A stretch of DNA of 64,000 nucleotides from Alentia gelatinosa (taxonomy: Eukaryota; Annelida; Polychaeta; Phyllodocida; Polynoidae). Within the stretch, counting starts at the first letter, position 1; each line of letters begins with the position of its first letter. The notes under the pieces were generated by a model. It was given only the letters and a program-made list of their open reading frames with translations. It was not told the origin of the DNA and did no database searches. The stretch covers positions 132,960,118 to 133,024,117 of the forward strand of contig OX465579.1 of the NCBI GenBank assembly GCA_950022655.1, given 5' to 3'. The translations under genes and the position numbers were made by a program. Positions 49,027-59,958 of the stretch are shown in pieces.

Positions 49027-52000
49027 GAGAGCTTCCGTTTTAATCATTGGCCAAGGTACAAGGACCATATCTGCTAGGTCTTGATTGGATTGAGCAATTA
49101 AGTCTAGATTGTTCATCTGTACATGTACTCTCTGAGGTAGACTTAAAGTTTGTGGGTTTGTGGGTTTGATTTAACATCCAGTTAACCATTGCAGGTTCTC
49201 ACCAGACTTTCTCAAGGTTCTTTTACACCACAAGGGTGGTGATCGAATCTATGAAATGAATTTAGGAAGAAACCTCACCCCTACACATTTACCGAGGTGA
49301 GAGTTCTTTTACTTCCCACACCACATAGACATGGTTTGAGAAGGATTGGCCTTTGATATAGCAGTAAATCTACCACTGCTGGGGGTGAAGGAGAAAAGTG
49401 GCTGCAGTGGGACCCAAATCAACAAAGTCTGACAACCTTGGGATTACAAGTCCAGTGCTCTTTACCACTGAGATAACTCCCCACCCCGGTCGCTTTTGCT
49501 ATGCTTGCGTGCAAGCATATCCGGTCTGCACCACAAGGAGGCAAGGCGACCAAGAGGGTGAACAGATTGATAATTGCTATCCACCCCAGCAGACCAGTAG
49601 ACTTCAAGAAGTTGTTTCCAGAACTATTCGAACCAGGACTTGGTAAGTTGAAAGTTAATGAAGCCAAGCTGTACATTGACCATGATTCTGAGCTAGGCCT
49701 CTACCTTGGTTATTTAAAAGCAAAGTTGAAGCTGAGTTAGATCTTCTTGAACATGATGGCATTATCAAAAAGGTTGAATTTGCAAATTGGCATGCACCTA
49801 TTGTTCCAATTTTGAAACCAAATGGGGAAGTGAGTATATGTGAGGACTACAAACTAACTGTAAACAAAGCCGCTAAGGTTGATAAGTATCCAATTCCCAA
49901 CATTGATGACATATATCAGAAACTAGCTGGAGGTGTGTGCTTTTCTAAACTAGATCTTAGTCATGCATACCAACAAGTAGTCCTTAGTGAGGAATCTTGT
50001 GAGCTCACTACAATCAATACAACCAAAGGTATATTCCAGTATACATGTCTGTGTTTTGAGGTCTTCAGCACAAGGAGAATCCTGGAACAATTATTGCAGG
50101 GTATGCCCATGGTGACAGTCTATTTGGATGATATTTTGGTGTTGGGCAGGACAAGGAAGGAGGCACATCAAAACTTGACGACTGTACTGGGTCGACTGCA
50201 GACGTGAGAAGTGTTTTTCTTCAAGATTCCATTGTCTATCTAGGTCACAAGATGGATGCTCAAGGAATCCACCCAAGTACAGAAATGGTAGAAGCACTAC
50301 AGAAGGCTCAGAGACCTACTAATGTGAGCGAACTCCGCAGTTACCTGGGGATGGAGAATTATTATCACAAATTCCTTAGGATCTTAGCTCCATACTCGTA
50401 CCCCTGAACCAACTATTGCAGAAGGAAGTTATCTGGAAATGGGTACCAGACCAAGATCAAATCAAAACAACTGCTGCTTTCATCGCAGGTTCTGGTACCT
50501 TACAATCCGTCATTGCCCCTGATTTTGGGCTGTGATGCATCGTATGATGTAAGTGCGGAACTCTCTCATTGAATGTCTGATGGTTCAGACAAACCTATCG
50601 CATATGCATCCAGATCCCTGGCACCAGCAGAGAAGAACTATGCCCAAATTGAACATGAGGGATTTGCTATGTCTTTGGAGTAAGCAAATTCCACAAGTAC
50701 ATTTTTGGACGAGAGTTTGTCATCGAAACAGACCATAAACTGCTGTTGAAGACAAACTGATGTCAAATTACCAATATAAACTAGAGTACAAGCCTGGCAA
50801 GTACCATGGAAATGCTGATGGCCTTAGTCAATTACCGGTAGCATTGCCGCCATCATCAGTACCTGTGCCTGCATAGATCATACTCTCTTTTGAGGTCCTG
50901 GGATATACCATGGTGACTGCACCGCAGGTAGTTGCTTGGACTGCTAAAGACCCAATAATATCATCTGTACACCAGCATGTTGTGCAAGGTTGGCCTTATG
51001 AAGTAAGCCGAGAGATATCTCCTTAAGCACGCGATCCACCAAGAGTGAGTTAGGGCCAGACGATGACCATGTGGAGGAATTGTGGATGTCGGCCGCTCAA
51101 ATCCCTCATCGGGTCAGATTGGCTGGGACAATCTGCTTGATGGATCAGCAAATCGGCCGGAATCGGCTGAAATCGGCCGGACCAGCCCATTGAAAACCCT
51201 GTTGCCGACACCGATGCCGACTGTAAAAATCAGCCGGCCAGCCACCTCTGACCGTCTCTGAGCGTCGATTTGGTGGATTGCATGCTTTACTATCGGAGGA
51301 GGGAAGAACTATCTTCTGAACAAGGATGCCTATTGTGGGATGCTAGAGTTGTTATTCTGCCTCAAGCCAGAGATAGAGTTCTTGAGGAACTACATGAATC
51401 ACATCCAGGAATTATATGAATGAAATTTTTGGCTCGCAGCTATGTATGGTGGCCAGGAATTGATGCTGATATTGAATGAAAAGTGAAAGAATGTCAACAA
51501 TGTCAAATCCAATCAAAGTCTCTACCACCTCCCCAACTACACCCATGGGAGTGGCTGGGAAAACCATGGCATAGAATCCATATTGACTATGCAGGCCCCT
51601 TTGTAGGTAAAATGATTTTGGTAATTGTGGATGTACATTCAAAATACATCCACTTCTAAAGCAACCATCAACAAATTAAGACAGGCATTTGCCACTCATG
51701 CTCTTCGGTTTATGTTTATCGATAATGATACCTGCTTCACCAGTTCTGAATTCAAAGTCTTTTGCAAACAGAATGCTATCAAGCATGTATGTACATCACC
51801 ATATCACCAGGCAAGTAATGGTTTAGCCAAGAGAGCTGTCCAGACACTCAAAGAGGGACTAAGAAAAACACTGGGGGAAGCACTTGATGCTAGAGTATTT
51901 CATTTTCTATCAAGGTATAGAGTGACACCACAGACCACCACTGGACAAACACCAGCTGAACTTTTGATGAAACGAAAACCATGTTTCTTACTAGATGTTC

Positions 52001-52739
52001 TGAGGCCCTTAGTATTAGCGACGGTGCTAGAGAGACAATCATCTTCAATTAAGAATCACCAGTCCACCAAGGGTGAATTCTATGTTGGAGATGGAGTATG
52101 GGCAGTGAACTTTGCTGGTATGCCCAAACGGATGCCTGGAGTATTAGAATTGAAATTAGGTCCTGTTACCTATACAGTACATCTTGAGGATGGAAAAGGC
52201 ACATTGACCACATTCCTGCCCAAGTACCTACCAAGCCACATTATCATGAGAACAGCAATGATATGGATGCTACTCCAGTACCTACTTCCATTGCACGCCC
52301 ACCACTGATGGCCAGAGGCCCCGCTACCATGCAAAGCCCCAGTATTTCACCAATTGACCATGAGGCTAATGAGCAAGACAGCAATGTGCCTCCTACCCTT
52401 AATCATCTGCCTCCTACACCAAACCAAATAACTTAAAAGACAGCTCCACTTTTGACTCCCACTATTCGAAAGTCAACCAGAATAAGTATACCACCAGAGA
52501 AACTGAATTTATAAAATGTTGGGTATGGTTATGAATCAGGTAAAAAAAAATTGAGTTTGAAAGAATGTCAATGTAGTTAACATTGTGTATCAAGAAGTAT
52601 AGTTTCTGTGACTATCAGTGAAAGCAAAAGCAAGCTATTTCATGACAAGTTTTACCTATATGGGACATGGGACATATCAGGGTATTGCTCATTATTTTGA
52701 GTTGTAAAGGTATATAAAAAAACAACTAAAATGGGAGGA
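49027..52739 (+). pseudogene. Second Ty3/Gypsy pol, interrupted by a SINE
   Basis: Pol reading starts before the SINE with GPYLLGLDWIEQLSLD (protease-RT linker, about 49060-49110). It resumes after it with KKLFPELFEPGLGKLKV, then RT: FSKLDLSHAYQQV (motif A) and VYLDDILVLG (motif C, intact) near 50125-50150. RNase H (DASYD...KPIAYASRSL...KNYAQIEHE) follows at 50530-50680. Integrase shows DNDTCFTSSEF (second Asp region) and SPYHQASNGLAKRAVQTLKE (about 51800-51860), where the third catalytic residue, normally Glu in AERAVQ, is Lys. The C-terminus RKSTRISIPPEKLNL ends at about 52515. Many stops and frameshifts are present. It is of the K02A2.6 type, like the first element but a different lineage. 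Confidence 0.8.
49149..49596 (-). mobile_element. tRNA-derived SINE, copy 2, inserted in Gypsy pol
   Basis: It is flanked by GTAGACTTAAAG (49137-49148) and GTAGACTTCAAG (49597-49608), a 12-bp target duplication with one mismatch. On the - strand it has TATCTCAGTGGTAAAGAGC (A-box-like, about 49475-49455), a degenerate B box near 49415 and a 3' tail of CAAACCCA units (at the + strand left end). It aligns with the copy at 2340-2759. Confidence 0.9.
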
Positions 52740-52800
52740 GTGTTATATATATGCTCTGTGTTGTGAGACCTTAATATATACTCTGTCACAACCTGGTAAT
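52740..52800 (+). repeat. Start of the 3' LTR of the second Gypsy element
   Basis: A purine tract (AAAATGGGAGGAG, polypurine tract) directly precedes TGTTATATATATGCTCTG, a typical LTR start with TG. The LTR end was not found. Confidence 0.55.
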
Positions 52801-53904
52801 ATTGGTATCATTTTAATCGTCTTGAAATTCCTAAGATGATAGGATGTTTATTTCTATAGGTCATCGTGATAGATTTTTCATTAAATCGCTGTGAAAGCAG
52901 GAAGGTGACATGTTTGTGGGGGTTTTTTTTGCCTAAACAATTCTGTTGTTCAATCTATGACAGGAAATCATAGACATAAAACAGGTATATCATATACCGG
53001 TATATACCAACAGATAGGCCTCAGCATTCTAACAATGTTTTGATTGTAAAATTCGGTCATATATTTATGACAGAAGAACAATTTATATTTTCATTATTAT
53101 AGTGGTATTACACACTTGCTGCAGTGTTGGCTTCACTCTTACAGTGCTCGCCTCGTTCTGGGGTGCGGAAATTTCGCTGGTGTCCGGCTGGTCCTCTATG
53201 AAATACATAGAACCAGCAAAACCCGTTATCACGGCGATCGTCGCGCCACGCTTATGTGCAAGTGGTGAATAGCGACAGCGGACATGACCACAATGATATA
53301 TTGTTGTGTGTCTGCAAGATATTGTCCACATGAACCGTATCTTTTCAAGAGATGCAGTTGAAAACCTTATTCATTTTAGGCACTTTGAGCATAGTCCTGA
53401 GCATTGGCAGGTAGGGGATAAAGGTCCTGCTTCTGCCGCGCTATCTGTTTCTGTTTTGGTGTTCCAACAACATATCACAGTGCGCATGCAACCGTGTCAG
53501 AGTCCTCAGGTCCTGTTCCGTTGTCAGCGTTGGTGATCTGACAGTGACCTTCATGTTAATCATCAGCCTTGTCATTCAGCGAGCCTTTGCGAAGGTTTGA
53601 AGACTGTCCATTTGGCACATAGACAGACTCTGAGTATGTGGTGAATGTTAGGCATCAACTCGAACCACTTCCTCCTGGGCCGGAGGCATCAGGGAATCAG
53701 TAAATTTGGACTGTTTGGTCAAGTTTCACTTCAACAGAGTCCAATCCCTTTTGTGGCTCCGCCATGTTGGAAAACCACAGAAAGGTGTAAGAAGTAATAG
53801 TTCACTGAAGATCAATTTTACTCATAAATCCTCCATTAACCATCCCAAAGACTGAGCCAAACTAAACACTGCTTACATACATACCAGCAAGTAGCCACTG
53901 CTTG
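52801..53904. other. No called gene; weak - strand coding traces
   Basis: On the - strand an ATG in strong context at 53765 (AACATGGCGG) opens MAEPQKGLDSVEVKLDQTVQ and then stops. Further downstream (about 53290-53140) another - strand segment is open with a hydrophobic run (GATIAVITGFAGSMYFIED) and ends near a possible donor CAGCAA|GTGTGT. The two cannot be joined convincingly and no family is recognised. It may be a decayed gene or two exons of an unknown one. Confidence 0.25.
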
Positions 53905-54056
53905 TACCCAGCGAGCACCATATCTCTTTTGGTATCCGCCAACCAGCAACAAAAGGTAGACTTAAGTGTCTCAGAAGCAATGATCAGGTGAGAATATATG
54001 AAATAATAGCTCACATAAACGCCATTACCAGTTTGCTATTCTGGTAGTCGCTGCGT
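53905..54056. repeat. Partial MITE copy (family of 60529-60694)
   Basis: It shares AGAAGCAATGATCAGGTGA, ATATGAAATAATAGCTCAC and the end TTCTGGTAGTCGCTG with the complete copy at 60529-60694. The left part is diverged. Confidence 0.6.
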
Positions 54057-54250
54057 TCTTTTTGTCAATATAGTCAAAATGTTGAGTCATCTCATATTAC
54101 TGGGAAATATTTCCTGCTTTTAAACAAAGTAAAGAGTCCCCACAGCTGCCACAAGCTGCACTGCATTCTCTGCTATACCGCAAGAATATGACCACTTCCC
54201 AATTTTGGAAATTATTATCATTTTTGTAATAAAAAAAAATAAAAAAAGAA

Positions 54251-54372
54251 GATCCCCGTGCCTCTGATGGTACATAAAAAAATTGTCCACACCTGTGGAG
54301 GTTACACTAAAATCCGACACCCCCATCAGGATTCAAAAAAGGCTTTTGTGTACCATCAGAGGCAGGGGGATC
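54251..54372. mobile_element. Small foldback element, 122 bp
   Basis: Arms 54251-54274 and 54349-54372 are complementary over 24 positions (GATCCCC, one mismatch, then TGCCTCTGATGGTACA). The loop is about 74 nt with no coding potential. Confidence 0.85.
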
Positions 54373-54503
54373 AACTTTCTACTCTGTGACTGAGGCTGGT
54401 CTAGGCTTTACAGTCTAGGTCTGCCAAGGTGCCACTCCCCCAGCAGATCTTTCACATGAGAAGAGTGCTAAATCTCTGCTAGGAGAGTGCAAAAAGTGGA
54501 GGC

Positions 54504-54629
54504 ATTGGGCGCTAATTGTAAATTGGAGATTAATTGACTGTCAAGACATCTGACGGTTTATTTAGTCACTCCTCGCGATGACGTCACATCTCGCCCTTCT
54601 CAGGTGCCGGCTTCAAAGACATCAAACGC
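54504..54629 (+). repeat. Ngaro split direct repeat A1
   Basis: It starts ATTGGGCGCTAATTGTAA and ends CATCAAACGC, and includes GATGACGTCACAT (a CRE-like palindrome TGACGTCA), which could act in transcription. The partner is A2 at 58753-58878. Confidence 0.9.
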
Positions 54630-55737
54630 CCTTCAGCCAAAACTCCGACAGTTACCCGGAGCAGAAAAGCCGAACAAATTGAAGCTAGGGTATCCGCCCT
54701 CGATAACAAAATCAAAGAATTCGGCGGCAGGTTCGGTCCTATTGAAAGACTCCTGCGAGCAATGGCGGCACCGGCTGAGGTCCCGGAAAAAGAAACGGAA
54801 TTACCAAGCGAAACAACTCCGGAATTGTCTCCAGTTCAAAGACGGAAGGCTCGAGCTGCCGGTGCCAGGTCAGATTTCCGTTTTGCTCCGTACAAGACAA
54901 TTTCTCCGGTGACCGAATCCATCATAGAAGCAAGAAAAGAAAACGCGGCCCGCGACCCTGGATATCCAGGCACCACGCAGCGCGCCGCATCAAGCTTCAC
55001 ACTCTCCGCCCTGAGGCCCCTATCCATAGAAGAGTCCTCGGAGAGGGGGGGGGGAGATACAAGATCAAGTCCAGCGGATCCTGGAGGGGGCACAACATGT
55101 CCTCGGGGGAAAAGGTAAGAAGGAGAAGTTTTTTCCCCATGTACATGTATTCCGAGGCCCGGATAAAGCCAAGACAAGCCTCAACGAGCTGACAATAGCA
55201 GAGTATTTGTGGGGTCTATTCAGGGTGGTGGACGACGCAGAATACCCCCCCGAGTGGATCCCCCCCACCATGGCTCACATGAGAGATATCCTCGAGGACG
55301 CTCGTGATTACTCCTTCGATCAGGTGCGAGGATGGTCGGAGGAGGTCCTTAGCAGGATCGCGGAAGGACGCCTCCAGCGGGCATGGGAGAATTCTAACCA
55401 TATTCAACTATTACGGATGTCGATGTCCAGATCCCCCCTGGGCAGCCTCTGACCCCCCTCTGCGTCGACCTCGGGGAAGACCAAGAAGCCGGAAAAGGGT
55501 ACGGATAGACAGGACCTGAGGGGAGGACCTCCCTGCAAGCCCTTCAACCAAGGCACCTGCGCCCTCCTCAACGGCCACCTGGACAACGGCCTGAAGCAGA
55601 TCCATATCTGCGCCTACTGCCTCTGTAACCTCGCCTCTTACCACCCACATCCGGAAAAAGAGTGCAGGATTAAGCAGCGACAGCTATCCGCCCAGAACAA
55701 CCGCCCCGAGGCCCACCACAAGAAAGCTACCAGTTAA
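54582..55737 (+). pseudogene. Ngaro ORF1 (Gag-like) with coiled coil and zinc finger
   Basis: An open frame without ATG at its 5' end reads RKAEQIEARVSALDNKIKEF (coiled-coil-like), then a Pro/Ser-rich part. At a 10-G run (55045-55054) the frame shifts and continues FFPHVHVFRGPDKAKTSLNE, AEYLWGLF and RGWSEEVLSRIAEGRLQRAW to an in-frame TGA at 55450. It then goes on to a cysteine/histidine cluster CKPFNQGTC..H....HICAYC..H.HPEKEC (about 55530-55670), a zinc-finger pattern common in Gag of DIRS-type elements, and ends at TAA 55735-55737. The start is unclear: the ATG in the A1 repeat (54578) is in another frame, and CTTCTCAG at 54595-54602 could be a splice acceptor. Confidence 0.65.
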
Positions 55738-55898
55738 CCTTTTCCGCAGTAGGCTCCCCCAAGCCTACTAACCAGGGGTACCCAGCCTCGAGGCAAGCCT
55801 CGCAAGGCCGGGAATTCGAGCCTCACGACCCAAGCAAGCCTGCTCCCAACGCCCATCGACACTCCACTCAAGCCTCAGGGCTCGACTCAAGCCTCGGC

Positions 55899-57679
55899 TT
55901 GAGGAACACCAAATTATCCGTGAGTAGTACAAGTGCTTTCTCTCCAATTCCCAAGGACGGATACTGTATTACCGGAAATGTGATCACTGATACGAGTAAT
56001 GTATGGCCCCCACCTCGTGGCGACCGTGCATGTGGTGGATGCCGCCGATTCCCGCAAGATGGCGCCACCTACACTAATGCCAACATATGCCGCCAGTCCC
56101 CGTCAGGTGGCGGCACACCACTTCAGGTCCCCCATCCAACAGGGGACAGGGACAACGACCTGGCCAGAGGACTAACGGCCGCCACAGCCTCTCCAGTAGC
56201 GGCGGTCGACCCCCCTCAATGGATCAGCCCGGAGCAATATGCTGGGATTATACTGGAGAAGTGGCCGGCACCTCGACAGAGTCTCTGGCGGCCGTATCAA
56301 CTCCACCTCCATGCATATATCAAGGCAAAAGCCTCTGGCCTCCCCAATTACTTAGGTGCGAGAGTTCCCCTACCCTCGGGTCTCAATATCCCCGCCTGGA
56401 GGAGGACCCTGGAGGGATACCACGATGCCCTCCTCGTGGACTACTTAGAATTTGGCTGGCCGTTGGGGTATACTAGGACAACCCTCCCGACCTACACCCT
56501 CCCGGGAATTAGGGACGCAATGACCCTTCTCCAGGTGAAGGGCCAGGGTGCATACATCTGGAAGGCGGACCTGGCTCTGGCCTACCGACAGCTTAGGGCC
56601 AACCCACTCGCCTACCCTCTCCTGGGCATCACCGGTGCCCGTGGTACGTACATAGACCTGTGCCCCCCCTTCAGGGCCAGGCTCTCGGCGGCCGCCTGTC
56701 AGCGCACAACGGTCGCTGTGATTTACCTACTGGCCGGGAAAGGCTACACAGCCCTAGTATACCTGGACAATTTCTTCGGGGTGGAGGAATCACAGGAGAA
56801 AGCGGACCAGGCATACAAAGCATTCCTTGCCCTCGCGGCGGACCTTGGTCTCGCCCTCTCGGCGGATAAGTGCCACCCCCCACCAAACGCCTCGACTGGA
56901 TAGGCTACAACATTGACATTGCGGAAGGCCTGGTTACTATACCACGACCAAAAATGGATGAGATCGCAGCCCTTGCCTCCCACTGGATGGCCAAAGTCGC
57001 TATAGATAAGACACGCCTCCAGTCGTTGATAGGCAAAATCGTTCACGTCTCCAGGTTTGTCCTCCCTGCCCTCCTTGCAGGCCTAAGGAAGGTCAAGCCG
57101 AACAGCCTGATAGGCCTGGCGAGGGAGGTAAAAGCGGACCTGGCATGGTTCGCAGCATATGCCTCGGCATGGAATGGTATCGCTCTCGTCGACCCTCCTA
57201 GGGCCCCAGTCGTTATTCAAGTAGTATGTGGAAAAGGGGGAATAGCGGCGGCGTCGGGAGGACGATACTTCGCACAACCTCTAACACCAGAAATACAAGT
57301 CCTCGTAACGAAGCCTCGCCACCTCCAGGTCTGTGGCATCTACATAGCCTGCGCAACCTTTGGCCCTCGAGTCCCCCAAGGTGCCCGGATAGTGGTCGAG
57401 CTGGACCTCCTCCCGGGTCTTGAGGCCCTCACCACAGGTAGAACTAAGGATCTGGTCGTTGCGGCAGTCGCGAGGCAAGTCTGGCTCCTCTTGGCGGGAA
57501 AGGATGTTGACCTCGCCCTCAGCCAGACCTCGGGCCAGGCCCTCGACCTCCCGGCAGCCGCGGCCCGCGCCCTAATCTCAGCCCCAGTGGTTCCTTGGGC
57601 TACCTCTCTAGCGGAAGAACTCGGAGCCCAGCTCGTTCCTCCCACACTGCCGTCTCCATTCCTGTCACTGATGTGGTAA
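55899..57679 (+). pseudogene. Ngaro reverse transcriptase-RNase H
   Basis: RT runs from about 56210. Motif A is IWKADLALAYRQLRAN (about 56560). Motif C is VYLDNFFGVEES (about 56757-56790), that is YLDN where YxDD is usual. The thumb has TKRLDWIGYNID, LQSLIGKIVHVSRFVLP. RNase H-like sequence follows (GGRYFAQPLTPEI...ARIVVELDLLPGLEAL), with the first Asp not obvious. One frame change occurs at a C run (56876-56881), where one missing C would explain it. Stop at 57677-57679. The N-terminal 100 residues upstream of RT are of unknown function. Confidence 0.75.
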
Positions 57680-57713
57680 TCTCGTTCCAGGTGCGACCGG
57701 TCTTCAGGCCCAG

Positions 57714-58621
57714 ATGTGGGCCTTGCTTCAGGCAGCGACGTCGGCATCAACTCAGGCCAACAAGGATCCCCAGGCCAGGACCTACCTCAACTTTGCAGCG
57801 TGGTATCAGCTGGACCCCCTCGCGCCGTCAGTACGGGAAGCTGGGCTGTATGCTCAGTATTTGGTCAATTCCCTCCAGGCCCCGACCTCGCGCCAGAACT
57901 ATATATCTGGTGCTCGGGCCTGGATAGCGGCCCACGGGGGCTCTCCGGATTCACTCTCCAACCACCTCGTCAAGCAAGTTCTCCAAGGGGCGGCTCGCAT
58001 GACGTCCCACGTCCCGTCGCAGGCCCCTCCCCTCTCAGCCGACCTCGTCGCGGCCCTCGCGACCCTCGTGGACTCGGCGGGCCGTCCGGCTCGAGTCTTC
58101 AAGTCGGCCATACTTCTAGGTTACGCGACCATGCTTCGCGGTTCTAACCTCATCTCTCCCACACCCTCCTGCGCAGAGACATCCAGCAGGAGGGGGGGGG
58201 GCTCAGGATAATTATCAACTCCTCTAAAACCATCAGAGACTCGGCTCACCCTGCCTCCCTTCTGGTGGCTCCCACGTTCACTCAGCATTGCCCGGTGCAG
58301 GCCTGGAGTCGCTACAAGGAGACGAGCCTGGCTCCTCCTTGGGCTCCAGCCTTCCTGACTCCGTCGGGAGCGCCGCTGGCCTCGCGCCAGCTGACGGCTT
58401 TTATCCGCCTCGGTCTGGGGAAGGTCGGTATTCCGGCCCCCGAGCGGTTTTCTATCCATAGTCTGAGACGGGGAGCCGCCCAGGATGCAGCCTCCACCCC
58501 CGGTATCGCACTCGAGGATATTATGGTGCATGGTACCTGGAAATCGAAGACAGGCCTCGGGGCCTACCTCCGCCCTGCTTTGGTCTCTCAAGCCCTCGCG
58601 GCCAAACTGGCGAAATATTGA
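57714..58621 (+). pseudogene. Ngaro tyrosine recombinase
   Basis: An N-terminal SAM-like part (AAWYQLDPLAPSVREAGLYA, TSRQNYISGARAW) is followed by the catalytic domain. MLRGSNL holds the first Arg, HSLRRGAA supplies His-x-x-Arg, VHGTW the His/Trp position, and GAYLRP the Tyr nucleophile, so the R-H-R-Y set is complete. The enzyme would join the circular cDNA to the target. The frame is broken at a 10-G run (58192-58201) and probably once more near 58155. It closes at TGA 58619-58621. ORF2 ends only 34 nt upstream. Confidence 0.85.
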
Positions 58622-58648
58622 CTCTCCAAGTCAGGCCTCTCGCCCTTT

Positions 58649-58755
58649 GGCGTATTCTGACTTTAACTCATCAAAAATCTTCACCAATTTCAGATTACCA
58701 TGTTAATCTACAGTAATAAATCGTTTAACTGCCAATTTCTTGTGTTGAGTTAATT
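58649..58755 (+). repeat. Ngaro split direct repeat B1
   Basis: It is identical to B2 (58928-59034) except for one C/T difference. It starts GGCGTATTCTGACTT and ends GTTGAGTTAATT, passing directly into A2. AATAAA occurs within it. Confidence 0.9.
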
Positions 58756-58878
58756 GGGCGCTAATTGTAAATTGGAGATTAATTGACTGTCACGACATCT
58801 GACGGTTTATTTAGTCACTCCTCGCGATGACGTCACATCTTGCCCTTCTCGGGCGCCGGCTTCTAAGACATCAAACGC
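58753..58878 (+). repeat. Ngaro split direct repeat A2
   Basis: The partner of A1, with about five differences over 126 positions. Confidence 0.9.
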
Positions 58879-58927
58879 TTGTTTGACCACCACCCGCCCC
58901 TCAACTATGTTTTTAAAAATCATTAAG

Positions 58928-59034
58928 GGCGTATTCTGACTTTAACTCATCAAAAATCTTCACCAATTTCAGATTACCATGTTAATCTACAGTAATAAAT
59001 CGTTTAACTGCCAATTTCTCGTGTTGAGTTAATT
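58928..59034 (+). repeat. Ngaro split direct repeat B2 (right end)
   Basis: The partner of B1. Its last base marks the right boundary of the element, and ACCCATAATGCACC beyond it is host flank. Confidence 0.9.
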
Positions 59035-59093
59035 ACCCATAATGCACCAAAATATGGCCGCTGTTACCTGGCCTATAATGTAGGTCAGGCTTC

Positions 59094-59958
59094 CAGGGCC
59101 CTGTTTTTTAGTCACAACCATTGTGAGCCCAGGAAGCCCCAAGCTCTACCAGCGATTTCACGACAGTTTGGACGACAAAAGATGGTCGGTGTGCTATAGA
59201 CGGTGTCATAGTGCGCCATGGACAATCGCCGCTAAAAGTGTTGGCCGTCACGACAAGTATAGAACTGTCTTAGGTTCTATCAGACTTGGACAGTACAGTT
59301 TTAACCTAATATTTAAAATTCAAACGCAAATAGCGGTGAATGGGCGTGGCAGATCTTCTTCATATTTAGAGCGATTATAGGTTATATATTTCTTGAAATC
59401 GTGTGATAGTTTCATGGCTTAAATTCTTCAGGAAGTAAGTGAGATTCTGCGTTACACCAGCAAGAGTCTTCCGATTCCAATACCTGTACTACCCTGGACC
59501 CGGGAACCAGCTATGTTTGTCATGTGACAGCTGCAGAGGGTCAAGGTCGCCGCATAAATTAGCAGAGGCATGCTATTACACTAGCCACCAGAGCAGACGT
59601 TTGCTATGACGAAATTCAATCGCGAAAATCGGGGAATTGAGGCCGATCTTCATATTTGGTACGATTATAGGTTATATGTATCCCTTACTCATATTAAAAT
59701 TTCATTGCTTAATTCCTAGAGGAAGTGAAGTTTCACATTCGGTACCACATGTACATAGTTGTCTTAGACCTACAACACTTTGGGCGACAAATTGACCCAC
59801 GTGACCGTATGATTGTCATGACTATAGCACACCTCACACTGCCCTACGTGTCGTAGACTGACGACAAATGGCCGATCCTCTAAGATATCACGTCTATAGG
59901 CACTGACGGCAAAAACATGTCGTTATCAACGATTGTCGTGACTGAAAAACAGGGCCCA
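59094..59958. mobile_element. Non-autonomous DNA element with GGGCCCTGTTTTT ends
   Basis: TIRs begin AGGGCCCTGTTTTT and share AGTCAC.AC.AT.GT (59095-59125 and the complement at about 59928-59957); weaker complementarity continues inward. Short AGGCT words flank both sides and could be a decayed 8-bp duplication, which would fit a hAT-like element, but this is uncertain. It contains the direct repeats described separately. Confidence 0.6.
59316..59743 (+). repeat. Two direct repeats of about 135 bp
   Basis: 59316-59452 and 59612-59743 share AAATTCAA.CGC, GATCTTC.TCATATTT, CGATTATAGGTTATAT and TTCAGGAAGT-like blocks at clear but moderate similarity. They lie inside the TIR element. Confidence 0.65.

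Larger units (their letters stand above)
54504..59034 (+). mobile_element. Ngaro/PAT-type tyrosine-recombinase retrotransposon, near complete
   Basis: Split direct repeats in the order A1 (54504-54629), coding region, B1 (58649-58755), A2 (58753-58878), B2 (58928-59034) define it. A1 and A2 differ at about 5 of 126 positions and B1 and B2 at 1 of 107. B1 runs straight into A2, and A2 and B2 are 49 nt apart. This A1-B1A2-B2 layout is the signature of PAT/Ngaro elements, which integrate by a tyrosine recombinase from a circular intermediate and make no target-site duplication; none is visible here. Gag, RT-RNase H and recombinase follow in order. The element is much richer in GC than its surroundings. 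High repeat identity and few breaks suggest a recent insertion. Confidence 0.9.
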
